The notes below the pieces were generated by a model, which saw only the letters and a program-made list of their open reading frames with translations, searched no databases and was not told the DNA's origin. This document shows positions 21,101-33,253 of a DNA stretch of 42,081 nt, piece after piece. The position numbers and the translations under genes are program-made. The DNA lies in assembly GCA_946803715.1 (NCBI GenBank), contig CAMPET010000074.1:227350-269430 (forward strand), given 5' to 3'. Source of the stretch: Beroe ovata (Eukaryota; Ctenophora; Nuda; Beroida; Beroidae). Numbering within the stretch: the first letter of the stretch is position 1; the number at the start of each line of letters is the position of its first letter.

Positions 21101-24100
21101 TTATATAATGGTGATACTGATGTATCTGGCAGAGAGATGTATATAATAGGTGTTGAATGTTGATCAACTCTTACTACTCATTACTCAACGCTGACTACTA
21201 CTCATTTACAATTCTAATATGTCTGTCAAGTTGTTCACTGCTCTCGAATCTACAATGTATCACCTTAATAATATCGAATCAAATGTTGCTTGATCTCTGT
21301 TGCATGTATATGTTCAATGTCCAAATACCTACTCCTCTATAATGCTCTGTGTGTTGTGATCATGCAAATTACACAGCAATATTCCATGTGTGTATGTATG
21401 CATGATTCAATTCATAAACAATTATTGCTGTGTTTTGATGAATATAAAATGTGTCAAATCAAGATCCCTCCTCAAAACAAAAAGATTTTGGACGAGATCC
21501 AAACGAAACGAAGGATATCAGATTTTGTGATGTTTTGAGGAAGGACATTATTACGGGAGAATCATCATTCCCTCACATGCCACTTCTTGCCAGTAAGGAG
21601 ATCGGAAAGGGGTTCGCTGTAATGGTGAAGGAATTTGATGAAAAAAGGAAAGACCAGGAAAAGCAACTGAAAAAGGTATGGCGACAAATCATTTTTAAGG
21701 AAGAATTTAAAATTTCTTGGAGCCGATTTGACGCATCAAAATTGGGAGTGTAATCTATATTATAATTCTCGATCACAGGTTCATAATGAGCTGGGCGAGG
21801 CTTCGCAGAACGCTGCTAAGTTGGAAAAGGAAAGGAATCAGCTTCATAACAGTGAGTTGGGTCATGTTATTGCTTTTTCCATCGATTGTTTTATCTCATC
21901 GGTCAATAGCTAGGTATGGAAAATGGATACAGTTCGATCTCAGGAATCTAGGAAAAGTCTTCTGGCGAAAAGATTGTGCAATGATTAACGCATTCGTTTT
22001 CAGCACTGAAAGGAGCCAAGACAGCCGCAGGCAGATCAGCGGCGTCTCTACGTCTCCTAAACGAATCGTAAGTAAATTTTCCCCTAACATTTGATCACAA
22101 AACTATACCTTCTTCCAAACTGCACATTGTAAACTCGGAACAAGGACCAGTGCCAACCAAAACTTTTCTAACTTTACTCTGAAATCCGAATCGTCATTCA
22201 CCAATGAAATCAACTGATCCTCCATTTTAACTATCTCTCACTAAAAGGGAAGATGCCGAACTTACAGCACTACAATGTGTTAGGTTATGGTAAGTTTGGT
22301 GTTACCGTGAAGTCAGCTGAGACTATAATAGTCAACTCAAATCAGTAATCACTATCCGGTGAATCCATCTTATCGTTATCACTGTTGAAGTTCGAGGCGT
22401 ACTATTTTAGTTTGAAAATGGAAGCTATTGATTCCGGTACTGATTTTGATTACCTACGCTAAATGATTCTCCAACGATCTTGTTTCAAGAGATTCATTAA
22501 ACATATAATACATACATATAATACATACTATACATTGTTACACTGACAAACTGACACACGCACACACACACACACACAGACACACACACACAGACACACA
22601 AACACACAAACACACACACACACACACACAAATTTCAGCAAGAAAGCAGGGGTGAAGATGAGGCAAATCTTGCGGAGTAACCGAGGCGGTTACCTGGCAT
22701 GGGCACAGTTTTACCAACTGTTCCTCCAGGCGTCAGGGTATGGGTTGCTATGGGAATGTCAAGAATACCTTATTAGGAAATAGTGCTTTTCACTATAGTA
22801 ATGAGGTGGTGCGAACACAACTTTTAGTTCCATAAATTGAAAACACCGCCAAGAAGACTAAGAAGAGATCCTGAATGGTTTTCCTAATAAAATACTGCAC
22901 GTCATGGTAGAGCTAGTGAAGCATGCGATAGGTCACGTTCTATACTCTAGAGTAGCATGAATTACCAACAAACTCGACACAAGTTCTGTTGATATAGGTA
23001 ATATCTCCTCCCACAACGTAATACATTATTACTGGTTTTGATCTTTCTTCTTACCTCATCAGGGTCCAACAAGATCTCACACCAGAATACGAAAGGTGCT
23101 TTTGCCTGTAGTTGAGCATGTAGTAAAGTAATGGTAGGATAGTACTATACATGGATGAGTGAACGAGCAAATTTTGAGCTAAGATCTAGTGACACGTTTT
23201 TTACGGTAGCAAGTTTACAGTTTGAAAGACAGATCATTTGAACCAATGAATGAACCTCCGATTTTTGTTGTCAGTTCCCATATTTCAAGATTACTTCAGT
23301 ATAGGGACCGATTGATTGCTTATTCATCTCATGTTTGAAGAGCACTACCTATTTTCATCCCACATGCGTCGTGCATGAATCCTAGCACCTCCTAAAACAG
23401 GGGGCCACGATGGACACTGATCAATCTGCACATTTTCATGAGGAATCCAGTATATTGATATTTGCAATATTTCTAATGAAAACCTCGAAATGTGAACAAC
23501 AAAACGCGCCAGACCGCCGGAAACTGAGGAGGAGAGAGAGGAGAGGTTACGATTGGAGAAGAAATTAAAGAAACGCGCTGAGCGCGAATGGTATCCACAT
23601 AGCATGACTGACATTTATTGTTACCACAGAATGGTAGCGTAGACTAGACCAGGCACAGCAGGATTGCGTGATAGATTGTTCAGTATTTCTCCGTCGATGA
23701 TGCACTATCATTTTCACAGGGATTGTAAGAGCGTATTTTTGACATCAACAGATTTATGATCATCCTTATAAGCACTTACTAGCAATATTTGAGGGGTTAT
23801 TTCACTATTTTTACCCAGATCAGGATTCAGGGGCCTTTTTCGAGCAAAGTTTCCGGACTCATAGAGGAAGTGAATGAAAGGAGATTGAACTCAAACCGTA
23901 GCTGCACGATGCATACCTCACTTTAGAAGATTTCGTGCAACCTAAGAGTTCATCACACTCAACACTAGCTTAGCATTCAAGTTCCTGTAACATGACCTCA
24001 TCATTCTTGCCAGGTTGAAGAACTCGAAGCAGGAGTTGCTAGATCAATCCGAGGAAGCAGCGAGGCTGAAGCGTGATAACTCGGAGCTAGAGTTCCGAAT

Positions 24101-26677
24101 TCAGCAAGCATCGGAGGGACACAAACTGAATGTGGAGCTACTCTCGGGTCAGATAGATGAGGTGAACTTGCCACAAACTTGTTTTTTGAGGAAATGTGAA
24201 TACTTCGAGATTTGTTAAGTATCGGGTCAGCCTCTAGCGGCTCACTAGAGGTTCACTAGTGGGTAGCAGGGTGTCATTTGGTAACTGAGAAGGTTCGATG
24301 TCAGAGGGGTTCAGTTTGGGGTCACATGGCTGAATGCTGAACTATCTACCATTGTTCAGGTGCGGGAATCCCTCGCATTCGAGGTCGAGAAGAAGACACA
24401 GTGTCAGAGAGAGCGGGAAAAGTTGAGAAAAGAAGAGTTGACGTGGAAGAAACAGTATCAGGCTAACATAAGCGAGCTGACATCACGCATACAGACACTC
24501 AAATCGGAGAACACGCAATTCGTAGGAGAGGTATGGGAACACATTTTTAGTCTCCAATCAAATTCAAAAAGTATCTTGCTCATCATGGAAGGATCAACCA
24601 GGAAAAAATCTCTCCAAAATTAAGGAAATATTTGTAGAGAGGAATGAATTGTCATCATGTATCATTGAATTTCAGATAACAAATCTGAAGAAAGGAATGG
24701 AGGAGGGCGAGGTTTTGGTGAAACAACTTCGCAAGAAATCCAGGATGGATAAGGAGGAGAGTATGTATGTGTGTGACGAACTTCACAATGAGATCATGGA
24801 GCTTGATGTGAGTCGAGGGGGGGACAAGTTTGTGAGATTTTGGAGATTGTACTTGGAACAGAACCATTCAAACCAAAAAACCCCAAAAATGTTCAGACAT
24901 CAGATATTATGCTGATATATAGATACCCTAATTCACCCTCAATTATAGTATAGATTGCTCATACCATACGCTATCAGACGCTGATTATCAACACGCAAGT
25001 TCAACTTGTCAAGTTCCAAGACACCATAGACGAGATGAAGCCAGTGTTTACGGAACTTGAGAAAATGTACGCCGATAAACAGCTGTTTTACGACGAGGAA
25101 AAGAAAATCACTGTCGGTAAGGACCTATTGATGTAGTGATGATGACGTTATCGTAAAATTCCTCAGAATTCAAGGCTGAGTTGTTATTGATTTGTCTTCA
25201 GGTAAGAAGGGAGATAAGCAAACACTTGAGGACAAGATCACGAAGTTGAAACGGGATATAAAGCGGTTACAAATGCCCAGGGTGAGTCCTGATGCCCATT
25301 TCATATTAACATATTTGCAAGTTTGGTCGGCAAATTCTTAGGTTGATTCTTGGTTTATGATGCTCTCAATTGACCGTTTCTTCCCTTTTCAGGAGAAACT
25401 ACAAAATCAGATACGTGAAAGTAGGTTCAGTTCATTGAACCAAATCAAGGAGCAAGCCCGTGAGAACCTGGAAACGGAGCAAAACATCAAACTGATGGAA
25501 GAAAAGAAGAGACTAATGATCTTGTCAAACAACAAGATTGCTGAGAGGACAAAAGTTCTCCTCCATGATGTCACTGATATTGAAGGTAGCTGAATTAGCC
25601 GTCAAACTGAACGATCAGTGATTGTCAGAGGTGAACCGGATTTGTCTCGTTTTTATCTCTCCCAAGATTGAATGTTGATTGTTTTCTCAGATAAGACGAA
25701 TTCAGCCCAGCAAACCGTAGACGAACTAACTGCCAAACTGATACAAGAGAAAACTGATCTTATCTCAAACTACAAGAAAGACCTTGAAATGGACGGGTAC
25801 TTTTGTAGAATTAATGTCTATTCGAGTAAACAAACGCTTCTCTCAATTTGTGGTTCAAATCGTTTCCCACTCGATGACTTAAGCTCGATTTTCCAGGTTG
25901 TATGCTCGAGTTGATCTAGGAATACTGAGTGATATCACTGAAATGCACCAAACAACGGAACAGCGACAGGAGAAAGTGGCCAGTATCAGATCACAATTGG
26001 AAGAACAGATTAGCAATATGGAGAATTTTATCTTCAGAGTTGCTTCACGTAAGAGTTTTTGAATTCTATCATATTTGGGCACAGTTTGAGTTCAAACTTT
26101 AATCGATATGGGTATCGCGCGCGGCTCAGTTGCTATGGAAATTCACGAAACCTATTCACCTAAAGTTGAATTTCAGCATCTCGCAAGTAGACCCTTTTGC
26201 GCGCGCGTGGGAAACACGCGCAATAATTGCCATTTCATTCCACCTCGCGTGTTATACGGCTGTTTGATTTCAGCGAGCCCCTCACCAAAGCCCCCAACGC
26301 AGCCCAAAATGGGGTATTCAGTTATACCAGACATCAAGCCTCCATGTAAGTAGATGCTGTTCTTTGAAGCACATTATTAACATAATGACTGCTGCTATAG
26401 AAATGATATTACTGATCCATGCATGTTTTGAACTACAAAAAACAAGAATCACCGCGAAGCAAAATTTTATAAAGTTGGAACTTAGCATAATAAAATATAA
26501 GTAGAAGCTAATGCATATACATGCTGGGAAGAGGTCTACTGCATTGTGCGTCTGTTAGTTACAGGGAAAAGTGGTCGACGGGTAAAACGCGGGCTTAGCA
26601 CAGCTGGCCAGACTGTACCCCAGACCGCACAGACAGGGGCCACTGGTCTGTTTACCATCACAGATGCCTCACTATAA
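18156..26677 (+). CDS. Long coiled-coil protein, CCDC175-like (about 27 exons)
   Basis: Exons read: 18156-18237, 18334-18416, 18520-18631, 18739-18874, 18960-19037, 19119-19173, 19262-19480, 19580-19689, about 20197-20289, 20978-21087, 21540-21675, 21779-21851, 22004-22067, 22639-22737, 23063-23095, 23513-23590, 23824-23897, 24014-24161, 24360-24530, 24676-24807, 24978-25116, 25202-25281, 25393-25585, 25691-25796, 25897-26048, 26274-26345, 26565-26677. The total is about 980 residues, almost wholly heptad-rich and charged. The N-terminal third (LLNVPLETEKEI, then ILKNQLSDITTHDNELV, then TWEEVKCTKKNI) follows the order and spacing of human CCDC175 (about 790 residues). CCDC178 is the main alternative. 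The C-terminal tail is basic and ends GLFTITDASL. Two joins (exons 8-10 and 17-18) do not keep frame with the splice sites chosen, so a small exon or alternative site is missing there. Confidence 0.7.
20311..20332. repeat. (TC)n tract
   Basis: Short TC/CT simple repeat just after the exon donor near 20290, inside the coiled-coil gene. Confidence 0.85.
22554..22630. repeat. Compound (CA)n microsatellite
   Basis: About 77 bp of CA units interrupted by GA and AA. It ends 8 bp before the acceptor TTTCAG|C of the exon at 22639, so repeat length could influence the branch point and pyrimidine tract. Confidence 0.95.
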
Positions 26678-27778
26678 TAGTTCACTAATTTGGGTATGTC
26701 TGTGTGTCAAGATACTGGTATAGTGTCACATGGATATGGTAGCGATTCATAGAGGCGTGTGGTTCTTATTGCATATTGCCGGTCTTATTACATAGTACTT
26801 CATGGAATTAACTGAAAATCTCACTAGATAGATTACTTTTGCAAAGCCTGAACTATAGCAAGCGTTATTCGCCTAGCTTGATTCCACAGACATTCAATAA
26901 GCTATCTATCTGATTGCAGCATTCCCCCTTTCACTTATGCACATGTAATTCTTCGTCTATCTGTATACGTGTTATGATATTCGACAAGTCATCAATCAAT
27001 GATTGTTTTTCCGCATATTCTTGTTAGAATGCCGAAACTTCATGTCTTAGAAGCACAACTCAATTTTCCATGACATATCCTTGCCTCATCATACATCGAC
27101 ACCTGTCGCAGGGAGGCCAGTTAACAGAAGAGGTCAGCCATGGACAAGCTAATTAGCTAATTAGATACCAATTTACGACAATGTAACGGAAGTCATGAAA
27201 TGGACTGCATTAATTACTCATGCACGAACTTTGTAATTGAAATTGGTAACGATTCATTCTTTCAGTACCCTCTGTCGTTACTATTCCCGTCTAATGTGTG
27301 TGATAGGTGAATGTTGAAGGGATGATTTTACATGCTTTACCTTTGAGTGCGTGTAATTTGAAAAGAATATTCAGATTTTATTTCACATTGCGATGCATGT
27401 CTTTTTGATAACCACTTTGCAGAAATCTAAGTTTATGATTTGTTTAAGCTAATCAAGGTATGAAGCAAGGTTCACTAACAATAGTGTTTTAATATTTTTA
27501 CTCTACAATATATTTGCAATAAAAATGAGATAATCTGATCTAGCACTATTTCGCAGGAAATAACGCATAAAAACTTTGCCTAGGCCATTCAAAAATACGT
27601 CACTTTTCAAAACTTTACCATGAAATAGATAGTCAAATGCACATAGAATAGGCACAAGTATGATAATTTCTATTAAATTATGATAGCGCCATTATGGCTA
27701 CAATGTAGAACATATTGTTACTAAAAACTATCAAAAATTATTAGGAATGAATTGTAGTGTCTCTAAAGAAATAAATGT
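26678..27778. other. Intergenic, no gene seen
   Basis: This AT-rich 1.1-kb spacer between the 3' ends of the coiled-coil gene (+) and EF-hand gene A (-) shows no protein-like or RNA-like signal. Confidence 0.55.
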
Positions 27779-28318
27779 CTAATCATCGTCGTCTTCAAGA
27801 TCGAGATTCTTGCTAATCGCCCATTGGACAAACTCATCAAACAAGATGACACCTCCACCGTTGGTGTCAATCTTGTTAAACTCGGCCTCCATATCACCAA
27901 TAGGACCGACCCACGTCATAATCTTGGCTTTAGCATCGATGAACTCTTGGAGCGAGATTCTCCTATCACCATCGGTATCGGTCCTGGTGAACGCTGCCCA
28001 GTACTCGAAGTACTGTCGGAGAGACAGGAGGAAGAACCGGAATTCCTTGAACTCGATGTAATCGTCGCCGACTTCCCGTCTCGACTTAGTCACGTTCTTG
28101 GCGATCTGATACGCTCGCATAATGGCAGGTTTAGCATCGAACACAGCATCAAGCTGGAGAACATCTCGGATGCCCTTCTCCACTTCGGCCAGAGAGAGAA
28201 CTCCGTTACCGTTAGGGTCAAATCCGTCAAAGAGCTCCTTCCGCTTTGCTTTCTGGGCGGGATCCGCCTTGTCGGTGGGGAGTTTGGCGGTTATGGAGGG
28301 CCAGTCGATATCAGACAT
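27779..28318 (-). CDS. Calflagin-like EF-hand calcium-binding protein A
   Basis: The intronless frame encodes 179 residues. EF loop 1 is canonical, DPNGNGVLSLAE (34-45). The second EF hand (about 80-100) has lost its ligands. EF loop 3 is DTDGDRRISLQE (114-125), with Arg in place of the nearly invariant Gly at loop position 6. EF loop 4 is DTNGGGVILFDE (151-162). The motif order FDPNGNG, DYIEFKEF, QYFEYW, then a C-terminal EF pair resembles the trypanosome flagellar calcium-binding protein (calflagin) family. The N-terminal Gly/Cys acylation signal of calflagins is absent, so membrane or flagellar targeting is not supported. It is a paralogue of the gene at 31410-31949, same strand and identical length. 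The acidic C-terminus is LEDDDD. Confidence 0.9.
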   Translation of the reverse strand: MSDIDWPSITAKLPTDKADPAQKAKRKELFDGFDPNGNGVLSLAEVEKGIRDVLQLDAVFDAKPAIMRAYQIAKNVTKSRREVGDDYIEFKEFRFFLLSLRQYFEYWAAFTRTDTDGDRRISLQEFIDAKAKIMTWVGPIGDMEAEFNKIDTNGGGVILFDEFVQWAISKNLDLEDDDD

Positions 28319-28817
28319 GGTGATGCGCTACCTGCTGTGAGAGATTGAGTAATTTGAAATGAGATAATAGACGGATATCAGATATATTCTCCCTACATTT
28401 CAGAGCAAGGAAAAGCATAAATTCGACGGATATAGCATGGAAAGACAAAAAATTAGTGCACTAGTTTCTCCAACCCAACACAATGAAATGTCATTCGCCC
28501 ACGGAAATTCAAATTCAATGACGTCATCTCAGGACAGAATTCCGGACCGAGCATGTAATTTCCCTGTGCATGTTAGTGTGGAATTACACGTTTAATGCAC
28601 GACAATATAGCAGTTTTGGAGCTTGGTTCCTGTGAGTCTGTGCTAACAATGTAATGAGCAAATACAACAAAAATCTGCCTCATTTCAATCGTTACAAGTA
28701 CTGATTAGTGATTATTGAACATAATCTGCAACAATCAATAAATTGACCCTTCCGCGTACGTGTGTGATGTGAAATATATCGTTAAAAGGACCCCCCCAAC
28801 TTCAACTTTTGTCCTTG

Positions 28818-28847
28818 CACCAGAGTACAATGAAATGTACTCTGGTG
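28818..28847. repeat. Perfect 12-bp inverted repeat (hairpin)
   Basis: CACCAGAGTACA and its exact reverse complement TGTACTCTGGTG are separated by a 6-base loop (ATGAAA). It lies about 500 bp upstream of EF-hand gene A. No function is known. Confidence 0.85.
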
Positions 28848-29097
28848 TACAAACAAACACAAACGAGAACAAGTTTTCTTCGACCTCTGCCTCCGTAGTA
28901 GACCTTTTATAAATGAGAGATAATCACTAGATGATATAATAGCTATAGGTTGCCGCAGTTTGAGTTCTGCCCATATATGGAATAAACTGCCATTAGAGAA
29001 CTACCTCTCTTCTACCACTTAGAAAGAGTGAGGTTGTTCGTTGCTTGACAGCATTTCATACGAGGAAACACTAGCAAAGCCTGCAGAAAGAATCGGG

Positions 29098-29215
29098 CAT
29101 TGAGTAACTAAGGATAAGCAATGAGTATGAGAGATGAGTATGAGCAATGAGTATGAGAGTGGGTATACAATATGAGAGTGAGACTCATGATTGAATATAG
29201 AGTGAGAGAGTCAAT
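29098..29215. repeat. Degenerate ATGAGTATGAG repeat
   Basis: Irregular iterations of (A)ATGAGTATGAG and AGTGAGA words run for about 115 bp. There is no reading-frame or splice context. Confidence 0.6.
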
Positions 29216-29776
29216 GTCCATGTGGCTAGTAATGATGATCTATAATATATAGTTGACCCTAGTAATGACCTCGTTTATAGTACGATGAGCTGAAGATGCT
29301 AATCATTATACAATGCTGGCCTCAGGGGCTCAGAACTGCTCAGAGCACGTGACGTTGCACATGCTGTAGAATTCCGGGAAATGGAATTGATCATGGGTGC
29401 CTCACTCTCAAACTCGTCAACTGATGGCTGTAACATTACTCATTGGCCCCACTTATCCTTGTACTGATAAGTGACCAATTAGTGACCAATTAGTAGACCG
29501 AGAAGTACCATAGGCAAACCTCGGCTTTTCCTGTATCGAACAAAAGATTTGAGGAAAGCTGTGATTAAAAGTACAGAAAATTTAAACGCATGGCAAATTA
29601 TAAGTAAAGGTTGAATGATGTGACTTGTCTTGATTCTATGCTTTTGTAGTCAAGACTGGTCAAAGCACTATAACGTGATGGACCTTTGATCCTGAATAAG
29701 CTGACTGTCTTGCATGAGAATACTACACATCCCGCAAATGTTCTCCACTCTCCTACACACACACACACACACACAC

Positions 29777-29982
29777 NNNNNNNNNNNNNNNNNNNNNNNN
29801 NNNNNNNNNNNNNNNNNNNNNNNNNNNNNNNNNNNNNNNNNNNNNNNNNNNNNNNNNNNNNNNNNNNNNNNNNNNNNNNNNNNNNNNNNNNNNNNNNNNN
29901 NNNNNNNNNNNNNNNNNNNNNNNNNNNNNNNNNNNNNNNNNNNNNNNNNNNNNNNNNNNNNNNNNNNNNNNNNNNNNNNNNN
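29777..29982. other. Assembly gap (206 N)
   Basis: A run of N is bordered on the left by an AC microsatellite (29755-29776). A second CA microsatellite follows at 30052-30100. The gap probably reflects an unresolved repeat, so its true length is unknown. Confidence 1.
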
Positions 29983-30050
29983 TCCCTTTCACCCCGACAA
30001 AGCTCACTCTCTTGACAGAGACAACAACACACCCACAGAGAAAAACATCA

Positions 30051-30051
<1 letters not shown>

Positions 30052-30086
<35 letters not shown>

Positions 30087-30100
30087 ACACAGACACACAC
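30052..30100. repeat. (CA)n microsatellite
   Basis: CA run with two GA interruptions, 69 bp after the assembly gap. Confidence 0.95.
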
Positions 30101-31409
30101 GCAAAATGACATGAAAACACACTCGAGCTAGGCACTGTCTGTCATGAGCAACTCTATGAGTACAGACTACAGAGTATGTGGCTGTGTACTGTGTAATGAG
30201 GTGACTGACAACTCTACATTCGCATATTAATGCCCAGAGGCCACGTATCACTGAAATCAATATTGCATTGTGTCAGCTATTTTCTGGACGGAAATCCGCC
30301 AGGGGTGTTATTCTACAGATAATTTCGGAGCTCAAAACAAAGAGTGTTGTCATAACAGCAAACATCATAATAAATTATTGAGCGAAGCACTATGAAGACT
30401 CCACGTAACCAATGATGGTAAAGTGTAGGAGTATAGCTAAAGTAAAATAGGTATAGCTCATTGTGGTAACATGAGATCATGATAATAAGCTGTTATCATG
30501 ATCTGTGCCTCCCAAATATGGGATAATTCGATCATCAAGGCAATGGTCGGGCGTGATCACCACTACTCACTAGCCCGAGGTGAAACTATCATACATCACA
30601 GCATTTCATAATTCAAGGCTTAAATTTGAAAATTATGAAATCTTAACTTAATTTTAGTAGAGTGAAGTGATTTTGGCCAGAGGTTTTTCTGAAGCGATAT
30701 CGTATCCGTACAGATACCTAGCGGTGACAGACTGACAGAAAGTTGATAGCCCTCGTTCCTGCGAAAATGAAGCTGAAATGAAAAAATGAAGCGGGAAAAC
30801 TGCAGAAGGAAGTTGAAATGTAACGGGATAGAACTGGGAGCTTAAATAAACATCAACATGTTAAAAATATGAAGAGCATCCTCCTGATACACGTTACACC
30901 TTCATGTTACACCTTCATGTTATACTTTCCTCTACACTCCCTCCACAACGTGCTAATTTATAATCAAGGAGTGATCCGATTGGTTGGCATTTGTCAGTAA
31001 ACGTGGAAGCACCTTACTTTTCTTGGCTTTACCATATTATCTTCTCTCATTTTCAAGCAACATCAATGCCAGACAAGTGAAACGCTGATTTCAGTTTTCA
31101 GTTTTATCAAGCTTCTGTATCTCAAAAATCATAATTATTCATCTGTTAAATTTCACTTTTTATTTCCATAATAATAATATCAAAAATGCACTCATTAATC
31201 TCATTCTCAACAAAAGCATGCTCAAATTGTACAAACGGGACAAACAGTATAAGATGTATTCGCACTCATGATTAAACAACAGCTGAAAATGAAATAGTTC
31301 AACTTCCTTAACTTTCAGTCCTTTGTTAAAGTGATATAATTATAAAACTCAGTCATGAGTAATAAGGACAAGGTGGTAACACAGTGTGAGCTAGATGTAC
31401 CAGATATAT
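30101..31409. other. Spacer downstream of EF-hand gene B
   Basis: AT-rich spacer with no gene. It contains a perfect hairpin (30474-30504) and a 13-bp duplication ACACCTTCATGTT near 30897-30922. Confidence 0.5.
30474..30504. repeat. Perfect 12-bp inverted repeat (hairpin)
   Basis: AGATCATGATAA and its exact complement TTATCATGATCT flank a 7-base loop. Confidence 0.85.
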
Positions 31410-31949
31410 TTATTCAGCTGAATCTGGATCCTCAAGATCGAGACTCTTGCTCATGGCCCACTTACAAAACTCGTCAAATAAGATGAGCCCCCCATCGTTG
31501 CTGTCGATCTTATCAAACTCGCCCTCAGGGTCGCCCAACTCACCAACCCATTTCTGGATATCGGGCAGAGCCTCTTTAAACTCATCCAGGGAAACCCTCC
31601 TATCGGCATCCTCATCAATCCTCTTGAACGCGACAAAGTACTCGAAATACTGCTTCAAGCAGATGAGGAAGTATTTGAACTCGAGTCGCTCAATGTAGTC
31701 GGATTGGACATCCTCCTTGTCTCGGCCACTCCTGTTCTTGGCAGCCTGGAATGCCCTCATCATGGCTGGCTTGGCATCGAAGATCTCATCGATAGCCAGG
31801 ACATCCCTCATTCCCTTGTCCACCTCGGCAAGGGACAGGATTCCGTTTCCGTTGGGGTCGAATCCGTCGAATAGTGCGAATCGTTCATCCCTCTGATCAG
31901 CTGCGGTGGGGATCTTACCGTAGATCTCTTCCCAGTTTACTTCAGCCAT
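31410..31949 (-). CDS. Calflagin-like EF-hand calcium-binding protein B
   Basis: The intronless frame from the ATG at 31949 gives 179 residues, exactly the length of paralogue A. An in-frame upstream ATG at 32015 would add 22 residues with no counterpart in A and is not preferred. EF loop 1 is DPNGNGILSLAE (31-42), loop 3 is DEDADRRVSLDE (112-123) and loop 4 is DSNDGGLILFDE (149-160). As in A, loop 3 has Arg at position 6, so this is a family feature and not an error. The second EF hand is degenerate (DYIERLEFKYF). Shared blocks include FDGFDPNGNG, DAKPA.MRA and SLDLED. The stop codon TAA is itself part of an AATAAA hexamer (GAATAAATA). Confidence 0.9.
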   Translation of the reverse strand: MAEVNWEEIYGKIPTAADQRDERFALFDGFDPNGNGILSLAEVDKGMRDVLAIDEIFDAKPAMMRAFQAAKNRSGRDKEDVQSDYIERLEFKYFLICLKQYFEYFVAFKRIDEDADRRVSLDEFKEALPDIQKWVGELGDPEGEFDKIDSNDGGLILFDEFCKWAMSKSLDLEDPDSAE

Positions 31950-33253
31950 GATTGTGCAACGACAGAAAGCTGGGGAGTATGTGTGTGGAATTAGTGTACG
32001 CTGAGTGAAGTCCACTATTCAACTCAAGATGCAATGATTTGATGAAAGAAGCTAGGTAGTTTGAATAGCAATAGTAAAGGCTATCTCAGAAAAGGATGAA
32101 ATCAGACGCTCAACTTTCACAATTAGTCTAACCGACCCATCTCACAAGATAAAACACCGCACAGATCTATAAATACAAATATCTCCCGTAGGGCAGGCTA
32201 CACAATTTATATAAACGCACAGCAGCTCTACGATGCTTCTTATTTTCGTGTTTGCGTGCATCACGATTATGAGCTTGCTTGTTGATGGCAAGCTACAATT
32301 CGCTAGCTGTACAATAGAATGATGTTGTTCTCATCACGCGTTATATATACGTCTCCATGACACCAGTCATCATAGCTCCTCCGTAGCAGAGCACTGCACC
32401 TGCAGTGCACACTTTTTTATTTTTAATTTCCGCGAACAATGACATGCGATAAGTTAAAAACGTGCTCATACACACACGAACGTGCGATAGCTTTTACAGT
32501 GTGGTAGTGATTCTAAATTGATATTCATGGCACCAGAGTTGAGGGGGATGAGAATGAAGGATTCTCCTCTCCCCTCGGCTGATAAGGAAATAATATTTGA
32601 ACAACTTCGATGCATCGAACAATGCGTTTCCGCTCCAGGTGTATCTGCTTCTTAATCATATAGCAGGGAATCATATAGCAGAGATCTTTTCTTCCTCAAA
32701 TCACACACTACGCATGATAGGTCTGTAGTTAAAGTATTGATTTTCAAAATGAGCTGATTTTCAAGCAGTTTTGAAAGGTTGTAATGAAAATTGTCTCATG
32801 CTGATGTCATGGTGCATAATTTATGCAGAATGTGTCGTGCAAACGACTTAAACATTGTTTAAATCGTTCTACGTACTGAATTTGTAATTATCTGCATCAT
32901 TGATTGGTACAAGACATCATTTGCAAAATTCAATCAAGGAAAACGAATTACGTAATTTTGATTATAGCAAGTCTTCTTTACGTCACAATATTCAATATTG
33001 CTCATTTTGACAGATCTAAAAGGTAAGATTGACAGATGCAGCCATCAAACAGGGATTGAAATATCGAATCATGCTTATACATGTATTTATTGTCCGTTCA
33101 AAAAGCTTAAAATTTGAAAGTATTGTTGGTCACAATGAAAATATTAAAATGCCGGAACTCAAAACTACTCTGAAACAACAGTTATTTCCGCGGTCACTCA
33201 ATACAAATACTCAAAATACTCTCCCTAGAAAAGGAAGGGCTCTCTTGAGTCTC
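31950..33253. other. Spacer between FRMD8-like and EF-hand gene B
   Basis: The spacer is 1.3 kb, AT-rich and shows no gene. It should contain the EF-hand B promoter and the FRMD8-like 3' UTR. Confidence 0.5.

Larger units (their letters stand above)
28319..29776. other. Spacer upstream of EF-hand gene A, low-complexity rich
   Basis: No gene is seen. It holds the hairpin at 28818-28847, the degenerate ATGAG repeat at 29098-29215 and an AC run (29755-29776) leading into the assembly gap. The promoter of EF-hand gene A should lie at its left end. Confidence 0.5.

Noticed and set aside
27824-28348. 174-residue open frame antisense to EF-hand gene A
   Set aside because: Shadow of the conserved EF-hand coding frame; composition follows codon positions of the real gene.
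31950-32015. Upstream in-frame ATG extending EF-hand B by 22 residues
   Set aside because: Paralogue A starts at the position equivalent to 31949 and both then have 179 residues; the extension has no counterpart.
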